Made by a program: the position numbers and the translations under genes. DNA of 6,490 nt. Origin: an uncultured Fusicatenibacter sp. GTDB lineage: Bacteria > Bacillota > Clostridia > Lachnospirales > Lachnospiraceae. This document shows, in pieces, positions 1 to 5,675 of this stretch. Each line of letters begins with the position of its first letter. Positions within the stretch are counted from its first letter, which is position 1. The notes under the pieces are model-generated. The model saw nothing but the letters and a program-made list of their open reading frames with translations, was not told the origin of the DNA and ran no database searches. Location: NCBI GenBank assembly GCA_902493585.1, contig CABUPZ010000114.1, positions 1-6,490 on the forward strand, read 5' to 3'.

Positions 1-818
1 TACTGAAATCTGCTCAGCATACCGAAATCGAAACAGATATATTTCTCATAGCCGTAATCCTTCAGGATCTCATAGATTGCCTCCAGCCGCTCCACCGCTT
101 CCAGCGCCTCCCGGTTCCTGGTCAGTGTCCTCGCTTTCCGGAGAACCTCCGGACCGCCGAACATCTGCGTCATCCCCGCCAGCGCACGGCTCTGATCCGG
201 ATGGAGGTGGAATCTCTCCAGCAATTCCTCCACACCGAAATAATTTTTGATGGAGATCAGCTCTCTCAGCTGATGGAACCCTTCTTCCGAAAGCCGTGCC
301 TCCTTTGCCAGCGCACGGAAATATCCTACATGGCCGACGCTCACCTGAAATTCCCGGAATCCCGCGTCCAGCATCAGCCGCACTGTCATCGCCAGCAGCT
401 CTGCGTCCGCCATGGGCGAATCCTCGTTGAGCAGTTCCACGCCCATCTGCGTGGACTCCTTCAGCCTGCCCTGATAGCTGGAATTATTTACAAAACTGCT
501 TCCCTGGTACCAAAGGCGGATCGGAAGATCCTCTTCCATATAGTACATGGAAACCGCCCGCGCAATGGACGGGGTAAAATCCGGGCGAAGCACAAGCGTG
601 TTTCCCTCCCGGTCAAAAAATTTGTACAGTTCTCTGGACGGCGTCGTGCCGACTTCACGACCGAATACATCGAAAAACTCAAAGGACGGCGTCTCGATCT
701 CCTGATACCCGTACGCCTGAAATACCTTTTCTACCTTTTGCTGAAGCGTCCGCTTCCGTTTACATTCTTCGCTGAAAACATCTCTGACCCCCTCAGGCGT
801 ATGAATCATTTTATCCAT
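1..818 (-). CDS. hisZ: ATP phosphoribosyltransferase regulatory subunit HisZ, partial (3' end beyond left edge)
   Basis: HisZ is a catalytically inactive relative of histidyl-tRNA synthetase. It assembles with short-form HisG in the cytoplasm, and the complex catalyses and feedback-controls the first step of histidine synthesis (ATP + PRPP). The 272 complete codons seen begin MDKMIHTPEGVRDVF. They contain the class II synthetase-like core: LRPDFTPSIAR at about residues 77-87, YQGRLKESTQMGVELL at 115-130, a DAE at 138-140, SVGHVGYF at 160-167 and FDFGMLSRFQ at 263-272. In the motif-2 region the usual synthetase arginine pattern is replaced by GSSFVNNSSYQGR, which fits HisZ better than a true HisRS. 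The family is usually about 390-420 residues, so roughly a third is missing at the window edge, not by mutation. The start at 818 is supported by AAGGAGG nine bases upstream and by the promoter behind it. hisG is expected next, to the left. The main alternative is a HisRS paralogue, which I consider unlikely. Confidence 0.93.
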   Translation of the reverse strand, partial: MDKMIHTPEGVRDVFSEECKRKRTLQQKVEKVFQAYGYQEIETPSFEFFDVFGREVGTTPSRELYKFFDREGNTLVLRPDFTPSIARAVSMYYMEEDLPIRLWYQGSSFVNNSSYQGRLKESTQMGVELLNEDSPMADAELLAMTVRLMLDAGFREFQVSVGHVGYFRALAKEARLSEEGFHQLRELISIKNYFGVEELLERFHLHPDQSRALAGMTQMFGGPEVLRKARTLTRNREALEAVERLEAIYEILKDYGYEKYICFDFGMLSRFQ

Positions 819-827
819 CCAAAAGTT

Positions 828-834
828 CCTCCTT
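828..834 (-). promoter_or_regulatory. Ribosome binding site of hisZ, inside a small hairpin
   Basis: On the minus strand this reads AAGGAGG, a near-perfect Shine-Dalgarno sequence nine bases before the hisZ ATG, and it fixes the start at 818. It sits within a perfect inverted repeat, CAAAAG (832-837 on the minus strand) and CTTTTG (820-825), separated by GAGGAA. Part of the site would therefore lie in the loop of a weak, AU-rich 6-bp stem. Confidence 0.85.
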
Positions 835-878
835 TTGCACTTTACTTCACTACCATATTACTATTCAAAACTATTGGT

Positions 879-907
879 ATTATACCGGAAGCTACCGCTC
901 CTGTCAA
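879..907 (-). promoter_or_regulatory. Consensus sigma-70/sigma-A promoter for hisZ
   Basis: The minus strand carries TTGACA at 907-902 and TATAAT at 884-879, separated by exactly 17 bases. Both hexamers match the housekeeping consensus perfectly. The predicted start is an A at about 872, giving a leader of about 54 bases that is too short for a T-box or a classical his attenuator. The -35 hexamer contains the TGA stop of recU (906-904), so promoter and upstream gene overlap. The -10 box is centred in an 11-base palindrome (GGTAT-A-ATACC, 876-886). The hexamers and spacing are seen directly; activity is inferred. Confidence 0.88.
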
Positions 908-1440
908 TCCCGAAGTTCCAGATCCATCTGCAAACCTTTCAGATAAGGCAGCAAGATACCATCTCTTCCCCGTGTGAGGATCCAGTTCTGATCCAGTTCC
1001 TCAAACCGGAAATGTTTTTTTCCTCCGGAAGCGCCCCGCTCCCAGAAACGCATCATCTCCTCAAACCGGAGATAATAAAAAGCATCCCGCCCGGCAAAAT
1101 AAAGAAGCAGAAAGGCAATTCCCCCCTGCGACTCAAAATCCTGCATAAACCGGACCTGATGCTCATGAATGTTCGCCAGCGGAAAGGCATCACTGTGGCA
1201 CTCCTTCGCATCAAAGCAGACGGGTATACTCTGCACCACACCGATGTAATCCACGGTACTCTTTTTTTCAAAATATGCCAGCGTAATGTGACGGCTCTCC
1301 TTGTCAATTTTGATGGGAGTGATCGGCGTCGGCACTTTCTGGATCAGCGCCAGCTTTTTTTCCCGGTACTGTTCGTTGGTCCGGTTGATCAGCTCCTCCA
1401 GAAGGGAACCTCGAAGTCCTCTGGAATTCCATGTTGCCAT
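904..1440 (-). CDS. recU: Holliday junction resolvase RecU
   Basis: RecU is the Firmicute Holliday junction resolvase, a Mg-dependent nuclease of the PD-(D/E)XK fold that cuts four-way junctions during recombinational repair and chromosome segregation. The 178-residue product shows the family order: WNSRG near the N-terminus (4-8), TNEQY (21-25), KVPTPI (35-40), AYFEKKSTVDYIG (55-67), CFDAKE (75-80), FPLANIHEHQ (86-95) and GGIAFLL (106-112). The likely metal and catalytic residues are D64, D77 and K79. As I recall, Bacillus subtilis RecU has Glu where D77 stands (FEAKE), so this is a conservative DXK variant. The protein is shorter than the roughly 206-residue B. subtilis enzyme, lacking about 25 N-terminal residues and some of the C-terminal tail, but the core is complete. 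It starts 25 bases after lepB. A GAGAGGA sequence about 10 bases upstream is a moderate ribosome site. Its stop codon is part of the next promoter. Confidence 0.93.
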   Translation of the reverse strand: MATWNSRGLRGSLLEELINRTNEQYREKKLALIQKVPTPITPIKIDKESRHITLAYFEKKSTVDYIGVVQSIPVCFDAKECHSDAFPLANIHEHQVRFMQDFESQGGIAFLLLYFAGRDAFYYLRFEEMMRFWERGASGGKKHFRFEELDQNWILTRGRDGILLPYLKGLQMDLELRD

Positions 1441-1465
1441 TTCTCTTTTGTCCTCTCTTCTTCAA

Positions 1466-2026
1466 CTATTCGATCCATCCCATAGCTTTCAGGGGCCAGT
1501 AGCGAAATCCCGCCTGTCCGATGATCTTGTCCCTGTTCACATATGGATTTTTCCAGTATCTGGAATCTCTGGAAATTTCCCGGTTGTCTCCCAGCACAAA
1601 ATAGGAATCCTCCGGAACGTGATAGGGACCGAAATCTCCCGTAGGAGTCTCCGGACAGAAATCATCCCTCAGCGGAGCATCCGAACCGTCGATATAGACT
1701 TTTCCGTCGCGGATCTCCACCGTCTCTCCCGGCAGACCGATCACGCGTTTGATGAACCGCTGAGTCTCATCGTCCGGATAATAAAATATAATGATATCAT
1801 ACCGCTCAGGATCGTGATTCCAGTAAGCCAGCCGGTTTCCGAACAGCTGGTCCTGTGTCATGATCGTCGGCTCCATCGATGGAGACGGAACCCTGGCATT
1901 GATGATCACTCTCTGAGTCAAAAAAAGCATTGCTGCAGTAAATGCCAGCGTAAGCGCCAGGTACTCTGTCAGGAGTCTGCTTCCGCTGTTTTTTCTTTTG
2001 CGTCTCTTTCTTCTGCTCTCTTTCAT
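1466..2026 (-). CDS. lepB: Signal peptidase I
   Basis: This is type I signal peptidase, the membrane serine protease that removes signal peptides from exported pre-proteins on the outer face of the cytoplasmic membrane using a Ser/Lys dyad. The 186-residue length suits the compact Gram-positive form. The order is a very basic N-terminus (RRKRRKRK within residues 5-12), one membrane segment at about 19-40, then box B VPSPSMEPTI (46-55) with nucleophile S50. Box D follows as RFIKRVIGLPGE (90-101) with general base K93, and box E as GDNREISRDSR (146-156). All key residues are present. AGGGG lies five bases before the ATG, in a 17-base gap after the pseudouridine synthase gene, which points to co-transcription. 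Charge distribution implies a cytoplasmic N-terminus and an extracellular catalytic domain. Whether it is the only signal peptidase in the genome cannot be told from here. Confidence 0.97.
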   Translation of the reverse strand: MKESRRKRRKRKNSGSRLLTEYLALTLAFTAAMLFLTQRVIINARVPSPSMEPTIMTQDQLFGNRLAYWNHDPERYDIIIFYYPDDETQRFIKRVIGLPGETVEIRDGKVYIDGSDAPLRDDFCPETPTGDFGPYHVPEDSYFVLGDNREISRDSRYWKNPYVNRDKIIGQAGFRYWPLKAMGWIE

Positions 2027-2043
2027 TTTCGCCCCTGTCCAAA

Positions 2044-3027
2044 CTACTTTCCTCCGACAGACAGTTTTTCCGCCTGCAGAATTTTCTGAAACAGTTTCGG
2101 CGGCTTTGCCGTGACCGTCTTTTGTGAAACACCTTCCAGCGGTGGCTCCATCACCGGAAATTCTATCTGCCAGCTGTGCAGAAACTGGGAGTTCAGCCCG
2201 TAGGTTTCCCGGAAATACCGGTTGAAGGCCGCGTCCCCGTACTTTCTGTCTCCTGCCAGCGGATGCCCGATCCCCGCCAGATGGCTGCGGATCTGATGTG
2301 TCTTTCCCGTAACCAGTTCCACTTTCAGCAGTGTCATCTCCTTATTTGCCGCCAGCGGCTCATATGCCGTCTCGATGGGCACTCCGTTTTCCAGGGGCTC
2401 CCTGCTTACCCTTGCCTGATTCTTCGTCTCGTCCTTTGTCAGCCATCCCCGGATCCGTTCTTTCCGGGTGACCTGTCCTTTGACCAGAGCCAGATAATAT
2501 TTCCCGGCACGGCGCTCCTTCAGCAGACGTCCCATCTCCTGGGCCGCCGCCAGTGTTTTCGCCCCGATCACAAGTCCGCTGGTATTCCGGTCCAGACGGT
2601 TGCAGACCCCGGGAGTAAATCCCGCCAGGCTCTCCGGCGTCACCTGCCCGCTCTCCAGCAGATAGCCGACCAGATATTCATTCAAAGACACGTCTTTCGG
2701 ATCCGCCTTCTGGGAAAGCATCCCCACCGGTTTGTTCACCAGCAGAATCTGACGGTCCTCATAGACAATCTCCAGCCCCGGCCACCGCGGATACTGATCT
2801 GCTTTTCTGGACTCGTGGAATTTTTCCAGCGTTTCCTCAGACAGATACAGCCGGATCACATCTCCGTTTTTCAATTTTTCACTTCCGTCCGCCTTCTTCC
2901 CGTTCAGAACAATATTCTTTTTCCGGAGCATCTTATAAAGGAAACTCTTCGGCGCCAGATTGAGATATTTCTGAAGATATTTGTCCAGCCTCTGCCCGGC
3001 ATCCTCCCGAAAAATCAGTTCTCTCAT
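2044..3027 (-). CDS. RluA-family (RluC/RluD-like) pseudouridine synthase with S4 domain
   Basis: This cytoplasmic enzyme isomerises uridine to pseudouridine in RNA, most probably 23S rRNA. The 327 residues comprise an N-terminal S4 RNA-binding domain (about 1-62, LDKYLQKYLNLAPKSFLYKMLR region) and an RluA-type catalytic domain from about 85. Motif I-like LLVNKPVGMLSQ is at 95-106. The catalytic-loop motif NRLDRNTSG is at 143-151, with catalytic D146, and GKTHQIRSHLAGIGHPLAGD at 241-260 matches the conserved C-terminal motif. The first residue of the loop motif is Asn where most RluA-family enzymes have His; the Asp and Arg are intact, so activity is expected. The length matches RluC/RluD (about 300-330). 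I cannot assign the target uridine, so no symbol is given. The start has GGGAG six bases upstream and lies 23 bases after the membrane-protein gene. lepB follows after 17 bases. Confidence 0.92.
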   Translation of the reverse strand: MRELIFREDAGQRLDKYLQKYLNLAPKSFLYKMLRKKNIVLNGKKADGSEKLKNGDVIRLYLSEETLEKFHESRKADQYPRWPGLEIVYEDRQILLVNKPVGMLSQKADPKDVSLNEYLVGYLLESGQVTPESLAGFTPGVCNRLDRNTSGLVIGAKTLAAAQEMGRLLKERRAGKYYLALVKGQVTRKERIRGWLTKDETKNQARVSREPLENGVPIETAYEPLAANKEMTLLKVELVTGKTHQIRSHLAGIGHPLAGDRKYGDAAFNRYFRETYGLNSQFLHSWQIEFPVMEPPLEGVSQKTVTAKPPKLFQKILQAEKLSVGGK

Positions 3028-3050
3028 ACATTTCTCCCTTATGTTTTCTC

Positions 3051-3668
3051 TTATAAGACGATTGCCAGCAGATTATGTTTAACCATCTCATCCCTGGACA
3101 GATCCGGATACCGCTCGTCCGGAACAAATTTTTCATTGGCATCCGCTTCCAGCTGCTCATAATTCCGGTTCAGGCTGTCCAGACGCTCCAGATACGGTTT
3201 CATCTGATCAAAGATCTTTACATGATTTTTATATCCGTTTGCCCGGAGCAGTTTTCCGATATGTTTCTCACATTCCTCAATCTGTTGGCGATTCTTTGCC
3301 TGGCTGGTGTAACCCACCACTTCATAACCGCAGACAGCAACCGCGTCCACCATCAGGCTGTCCGTCTCCTTCGTAAAGTACATTTCATACATCATGGTAA
3401 GCTTTCCCGCATGACTGCCGATCTCTTCGACCGTCTCACGGCTTGCCGGCTTCTGCATCATCATCATGATCAGCCCCACAATAGATTTGCATCCCGGCAG
3501 ACAGCCTACCACAGCGATCACAGTAAAAATGTTATTCTTGTCCCCTTTGCAGATGATCAGACCTGCGATCAGAATGATCAAAGGCATCGCAAACATGCCG
3601 AGCGTGACCAGCAGCCTTCTCTTTTTTTCATACCGGATATAACCGCTGTTTCCCTTTCTGACTTTCAT
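3051..3668 (-). CDS. Unrecognised two-helix membrane protein, coupled to ygiQ
   Basis: I do not recognise this 205-residue protein. It has a basic N-terminus (MKVRKG to EKKRR, 1-18) and a hydrophobic segment at about 19-40. A short polar turn (KGDKNN) is followed by a second hydrophobic segment at about 47-71, which contains GCLPGC and ends in a run of four Met. A soluble domain of about 130 residues (75-205) follows. The positive-inside rule puts both ends in the cytoplasm. The soluble part alternates predicted strands (VDAVAVCGYEVVGYT, 107-121) with charged helices (126-145, 150-178), and the final residues are hydrophobic (LLAIVL). Cysteines are at 40, 56, 60, 113 and 133. There is no signal peptidase site and no catalytic motif I can name. 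Its ATG overlaps the ygiQ TGA (ATGA), implying translational coupling; only a distant GGAAG about 12 bases upstream is available as a ribosome site. Its context suggests a housekeeping role but does not reveal it. Confidence 0.87.
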   Translation of the reverse strand: MKVRKGNSGYIRYEKKRRLLVTLGMFAMPLIILIAGLIICKGDKNNIFTVIAVVGCLPGCKSIVGLIMMMMQKPASRETVEEIGSHAGKLTMMYEMYFTKETDSLMVDAVAVCGYEVVGYTSQAKNRQQIEECEKHIGKLLRANGYKNHVKIFDQMKPYLERLDSLNRNYEQLEADANEKFVPDERYPDLSRDEMVKHNLLAIVL

Positions 3669-5620
3669 TCTCTATCTGTTCTTCCTTTCTTTTTGTGAAC
3701 TTTTCGGATCGTACTTTTTTTCTTTCCGCTTCCTGTCCGCTGCCCGGCAGCCCGCTTTTTTCCGAAAGCAGCATTTACCGCCCGCGTACCGTCCGGTCTT
3801 CCCGTTGCGGAACGTTTCTCCTTCGCCATCTCCCTGGGACGGATCAGACATTTGGGACCGAAACCGATCAGATCCTGCCGTCCGGCGCGCTGCAGCGCCT
3901 CTTTGACCAGCTCATAGTTTTTCGGATCCCGGTACTGGATCAGCGCCCGCTGCATCGCCTTCTCATGGGGATTCTTCGGTACATACACATTTTCCATGGT
4001 CAGAGGATGCAGTCCCGTATAATACATGCAGGTAGACAGCGTGGAAGGAGTCGGATAAAAATCCTGCGCCTGCTCCGGAATAAATCCCATGTCCCGGATA
4101 TATTCTGCCAGTTCCACCGCCTCCGCAAGACCGCAGCCCGGATGGGAGGACATAAAATACGGCAGCGCGTACTGATCTTTGTGATGCTTTTTATTGCAGG
4201 CGTCAAACCGCTTCAGGAACTGCTCATACACCGCATGCTCCGGTTTTCCCATGAAATGCAGCACCTGGTTGGAAACATGCTCAGGGGCTACCCGGAGCTG
4301 GCCGCTGATGTGGTCTTTCACCAGCTCGTTGAGAAATTCATCCTTCCTGTCCGCCAGCACATAATCAAACCGGATGCCGGAACGGACAAACACCTTCTTC
4401 ACTTTTGGAAGCTTTTTCAGCTCCCGGAGAAGACGGACGTAATCAGAATGATCCGCCTTCAGGTTCGGACAGGGCTTCGGAAACAGGCAGGCACGGTTTT
4501 TGCAGGCTCCCTTGGTCCGCTGCTTTTCACAGGCAGGAAAACGGAAGTCCGCCGTCGGTCCTCCCACATCATGGATATATCCCTTGAACTCCGGCTCCTG
4601 TGTCATCTCCTTCGCTTCCTGCAGCATGGACCGGTGGCTTCTCGCCTGCACGACCCTGCCTTCATGAAAGGTCAGCGCACAGAAATTGCAGGAACCGAAA
4701 CAGCCACGGTTGCTGGTCAGACTGTATTTGATCTCCGCAAACGCCGGGATTCCCCCAGCCGCATCGTAGGACGGATGCCATCTGCGCATATAAGGCAGAT
4801 CATAGACATCATCCATCTCCTGCTCCGTCAATGGCCATGCGGGAGGATTCTGGACCACATACCCTCTGGTGCCGTAGCTTTCCGCCATGGGCCGCGCCGT
4901 ATGTGCGTCCGTATTCTGATACTGGAGTGCAAAGCTTTCCGCATATTTCCGTTTTTCCTGACGCACCTCCTCATAGGAAGGGAGGATCAGAGGGTTCTCC
5001 AGATGCTCCAGGCTCCTGCTCCGGTAAACGGTTCCACGGATGAAAGTCAGATCCTCCACGGCGATCCCCGCATTCAGCGCGTCCGCGATCTCTACAAGCG
5101 AATGTTCTCCCATTCCATAGGAAATCATATCCGCACCGGAATCCAGCAGCACAGACCGCTTGACCTGGTCCGACCAGTAGTCATAATGCGCCATCCTCCG
5201 GAGTGATGCCTCGATGCCTCCGAGGATGATCGGAACCTTCTTATACGTCCGCCGGATCAGGTTTCCATAGACGGTCACAGCCCGGTCCGGCCGAAGCCCC
5301 ATCTGCCCGCCGGGAGAGTAGGCATCCGTCTTCCGGTGTTTTTTGGAAACCGTGTAGTGATTCACCATCGAATCCATATTTCCCGCCGACACCAGAAAGG
5401 CAAGGCGGGGTTCGCCAAACTCCGTGATGCTTGAATCCTTTTTCCAGTCCGGCTGTGCCAGGATTCCCACCGTGTAGCCATGGGCTTCCAGCACGCGGCT
5501 GATGATCGCCGGTCCGAACGACGAATGATCCACATAGGCATCGCCGATCACATAGACGAAATCCATCTGACGGATACCCCTCTGTTCCATTTCCTTTTTT
5601 GTTGTTGGTAAAAACGGCAT
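3665..5620 (-). CDS. ygiQ: YgiQ-family radical SAM protein
   Basis: This is a cytoplasmic radical S-adenosylmethionine protein of the YgiQ (UPF0313) family, whose reaction and substrate are, to my knowledge, unknown. The 651 residues hold an N-terminal domain resembling a B12-binding fold (about 20-185; DAYVDHSSFGPAIISRVLE, then ILGGIEASLRR at 132-142). The radical SAM core starts near 295, with the [4Fe-4S] ligands C307, C311 and C314 in GCFGSCNFC (CX3CX2C). Four more cysteines at 364, 373, 378 and 384 lie in the conserved stretch CEKQRTKGACKNRAC plus LFPKPC. LRVAPEHVSNQVL (442-454) and FYPTPSTLSTCMYYTG (521-536) are further family signatures as I remember them. The tail from about 598 is strongly Lys/Arg-rich and low in complexity. 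The start at 5620 has AGAGGAG eight bases upstream and lies 37 bases after rsuA. The stop overlaps the next start. Cobalamin is not usually claimed for this family, so the N-terminal fold is a resemblance only. Confidence 0.96.
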   Translation of the reverse strand: MPFLPTTKKEMEQRGIRQMDFVYVIGDAYVDHSSFGPAIISRVLEAHGYTVGILAQPDWKKDSSITEFGEPRLAFLVSAGNMDSMVNHYTVSKKHRKTDAYSPGGQMGLRPDRAVTVYGNLIRRTYKKVPIILGGIEASLRRMAHYDYWSDQVKRSVLLDSGADMISYGMGEHSLVEIADALNAGIAVEDLTFIRGTVYRSRSLEHLENPLILPSYEEVRQEKRKYAESFALQYQNTDAHTARPMAESYGTRGYVVQNPPAWPLTEQEMDDVYDLPYMRRWHPSYDAAGGIPAFAEIKYSLTSNRGCFGSCNFCALTFHEGRVVQARSHRSMLQEAKEMTQEPEFKGYIHDVGGPTADFRFPACEKQRTKGACKNRACLFPKPCPNLKADHSDYVRLLRELKKLPKVKKVFVRSGIRFDYVLADRKDEFLNELVKDHISGQLRVAPEHVSNQVLHFMGKPEHAVYEQFLKRFDACNKKHHKDQYALPYFMSSHPGCGLAEAVELAEYIRDMGFIPEQAQDFYPTPSTLSTCMYYTGLHPLTMENVYVPKNPHEKAMQRALIQYRDPKNYELVKEALQRAGRQDLIGFGPKCLIRPREMAKEKRSATGRPDGTRAVNAAFGKKRAAGQRTGSGKKKSTIRKVHKKKGRTDRE

Positions 5621-5628
5621 ATTGTTAA

Positions 5629-5635
5629 CTCCTCT
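5629..5635 (-). promoter_or_regulatory. Ribosome binding site of ygiQ
   Basis: The minus strand reads AGAGGAG eight bases before the ATG at 5620, a strong Shine-Dalgarno sequence. It supports this start over the in-frame Met at residue 11. Confidence 0.8.
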
Positions 5636-5651
5636 TTGTCTCTTCCGTCAT

Positions 5652-5675
5652 AACCGTTCAGCCAGCTGAACCGTT
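5652..5675 (-). repeat. Imperfect inverted repeat across the rsuA stop codon
   Basis: Two 11-base arms (5652-5662 and 5665-5675) are complementary except for one mismatch, with two bases between them. The inner seven pairs are perfect (GTTCAGC/GCTGAAC). The transcript could form a hairpin spanning the last codons and TGA (5660-5658) of rsuA. No run of U follows on the minus strand, so it does not look like an intrinsic terminator. A role in mRNA processing or in setting the rsuA/ygiQ ratio is possible, as is chance. Confidence 0.5.

Noticed and set aside
838..903. Intrinsic terminator after recU
   Set aside because: Only a 5-bp stem with a G-U pair in the promoter spacer was found, with no following U run.
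201..977. Plus-strand open frame opposite hisZ
   Set aside because: hisZ on the minus strand explains the region with motifs, promoter and ribosome site; the plus frame has none.
1301..2089. Plus-strand open frame opposite lepB
   Set aside because: Signal peptidase boxes B, D and E on the minus strand settle the coding strand.
2176..3162. Plus-strand open frame of 328 codons opposite the RluA-family gene
   Set aside because: It is antisense to a strong pseudouridine synthase and has low-information composition and no family motif.
3157..3365. NERD or PD-(D/E)XK nuclease domain in the unrecognised membrane protein (residues about 105-171)
   Set aside because: The stretch VDAVAVCGYEVVGYT only loosely recalls the strand pattern of such folds. 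It lacks the acidic-X-Lys signature.
3695..5206. Plus-strand open frame of 503 codons opposite ygiQ
   Set aside because: It is fully antisense to a gene with clear family motifs. Its translation is rich in Arg, His, Leu and Gln with no recognisable domain, as expected from the reverse complement of a GC-biased gene.
5625..5651. Minus-strand nine-codon frame (MTEETKRS, stop) between rsuA and ygiQ, a possible leader peptide
   Set aside because: It has no ribosome site of its own, overlaps the ygiQ Shine-Dalgarno, and shows no run of a regulatory amino acid. Frames this short arise by chance.
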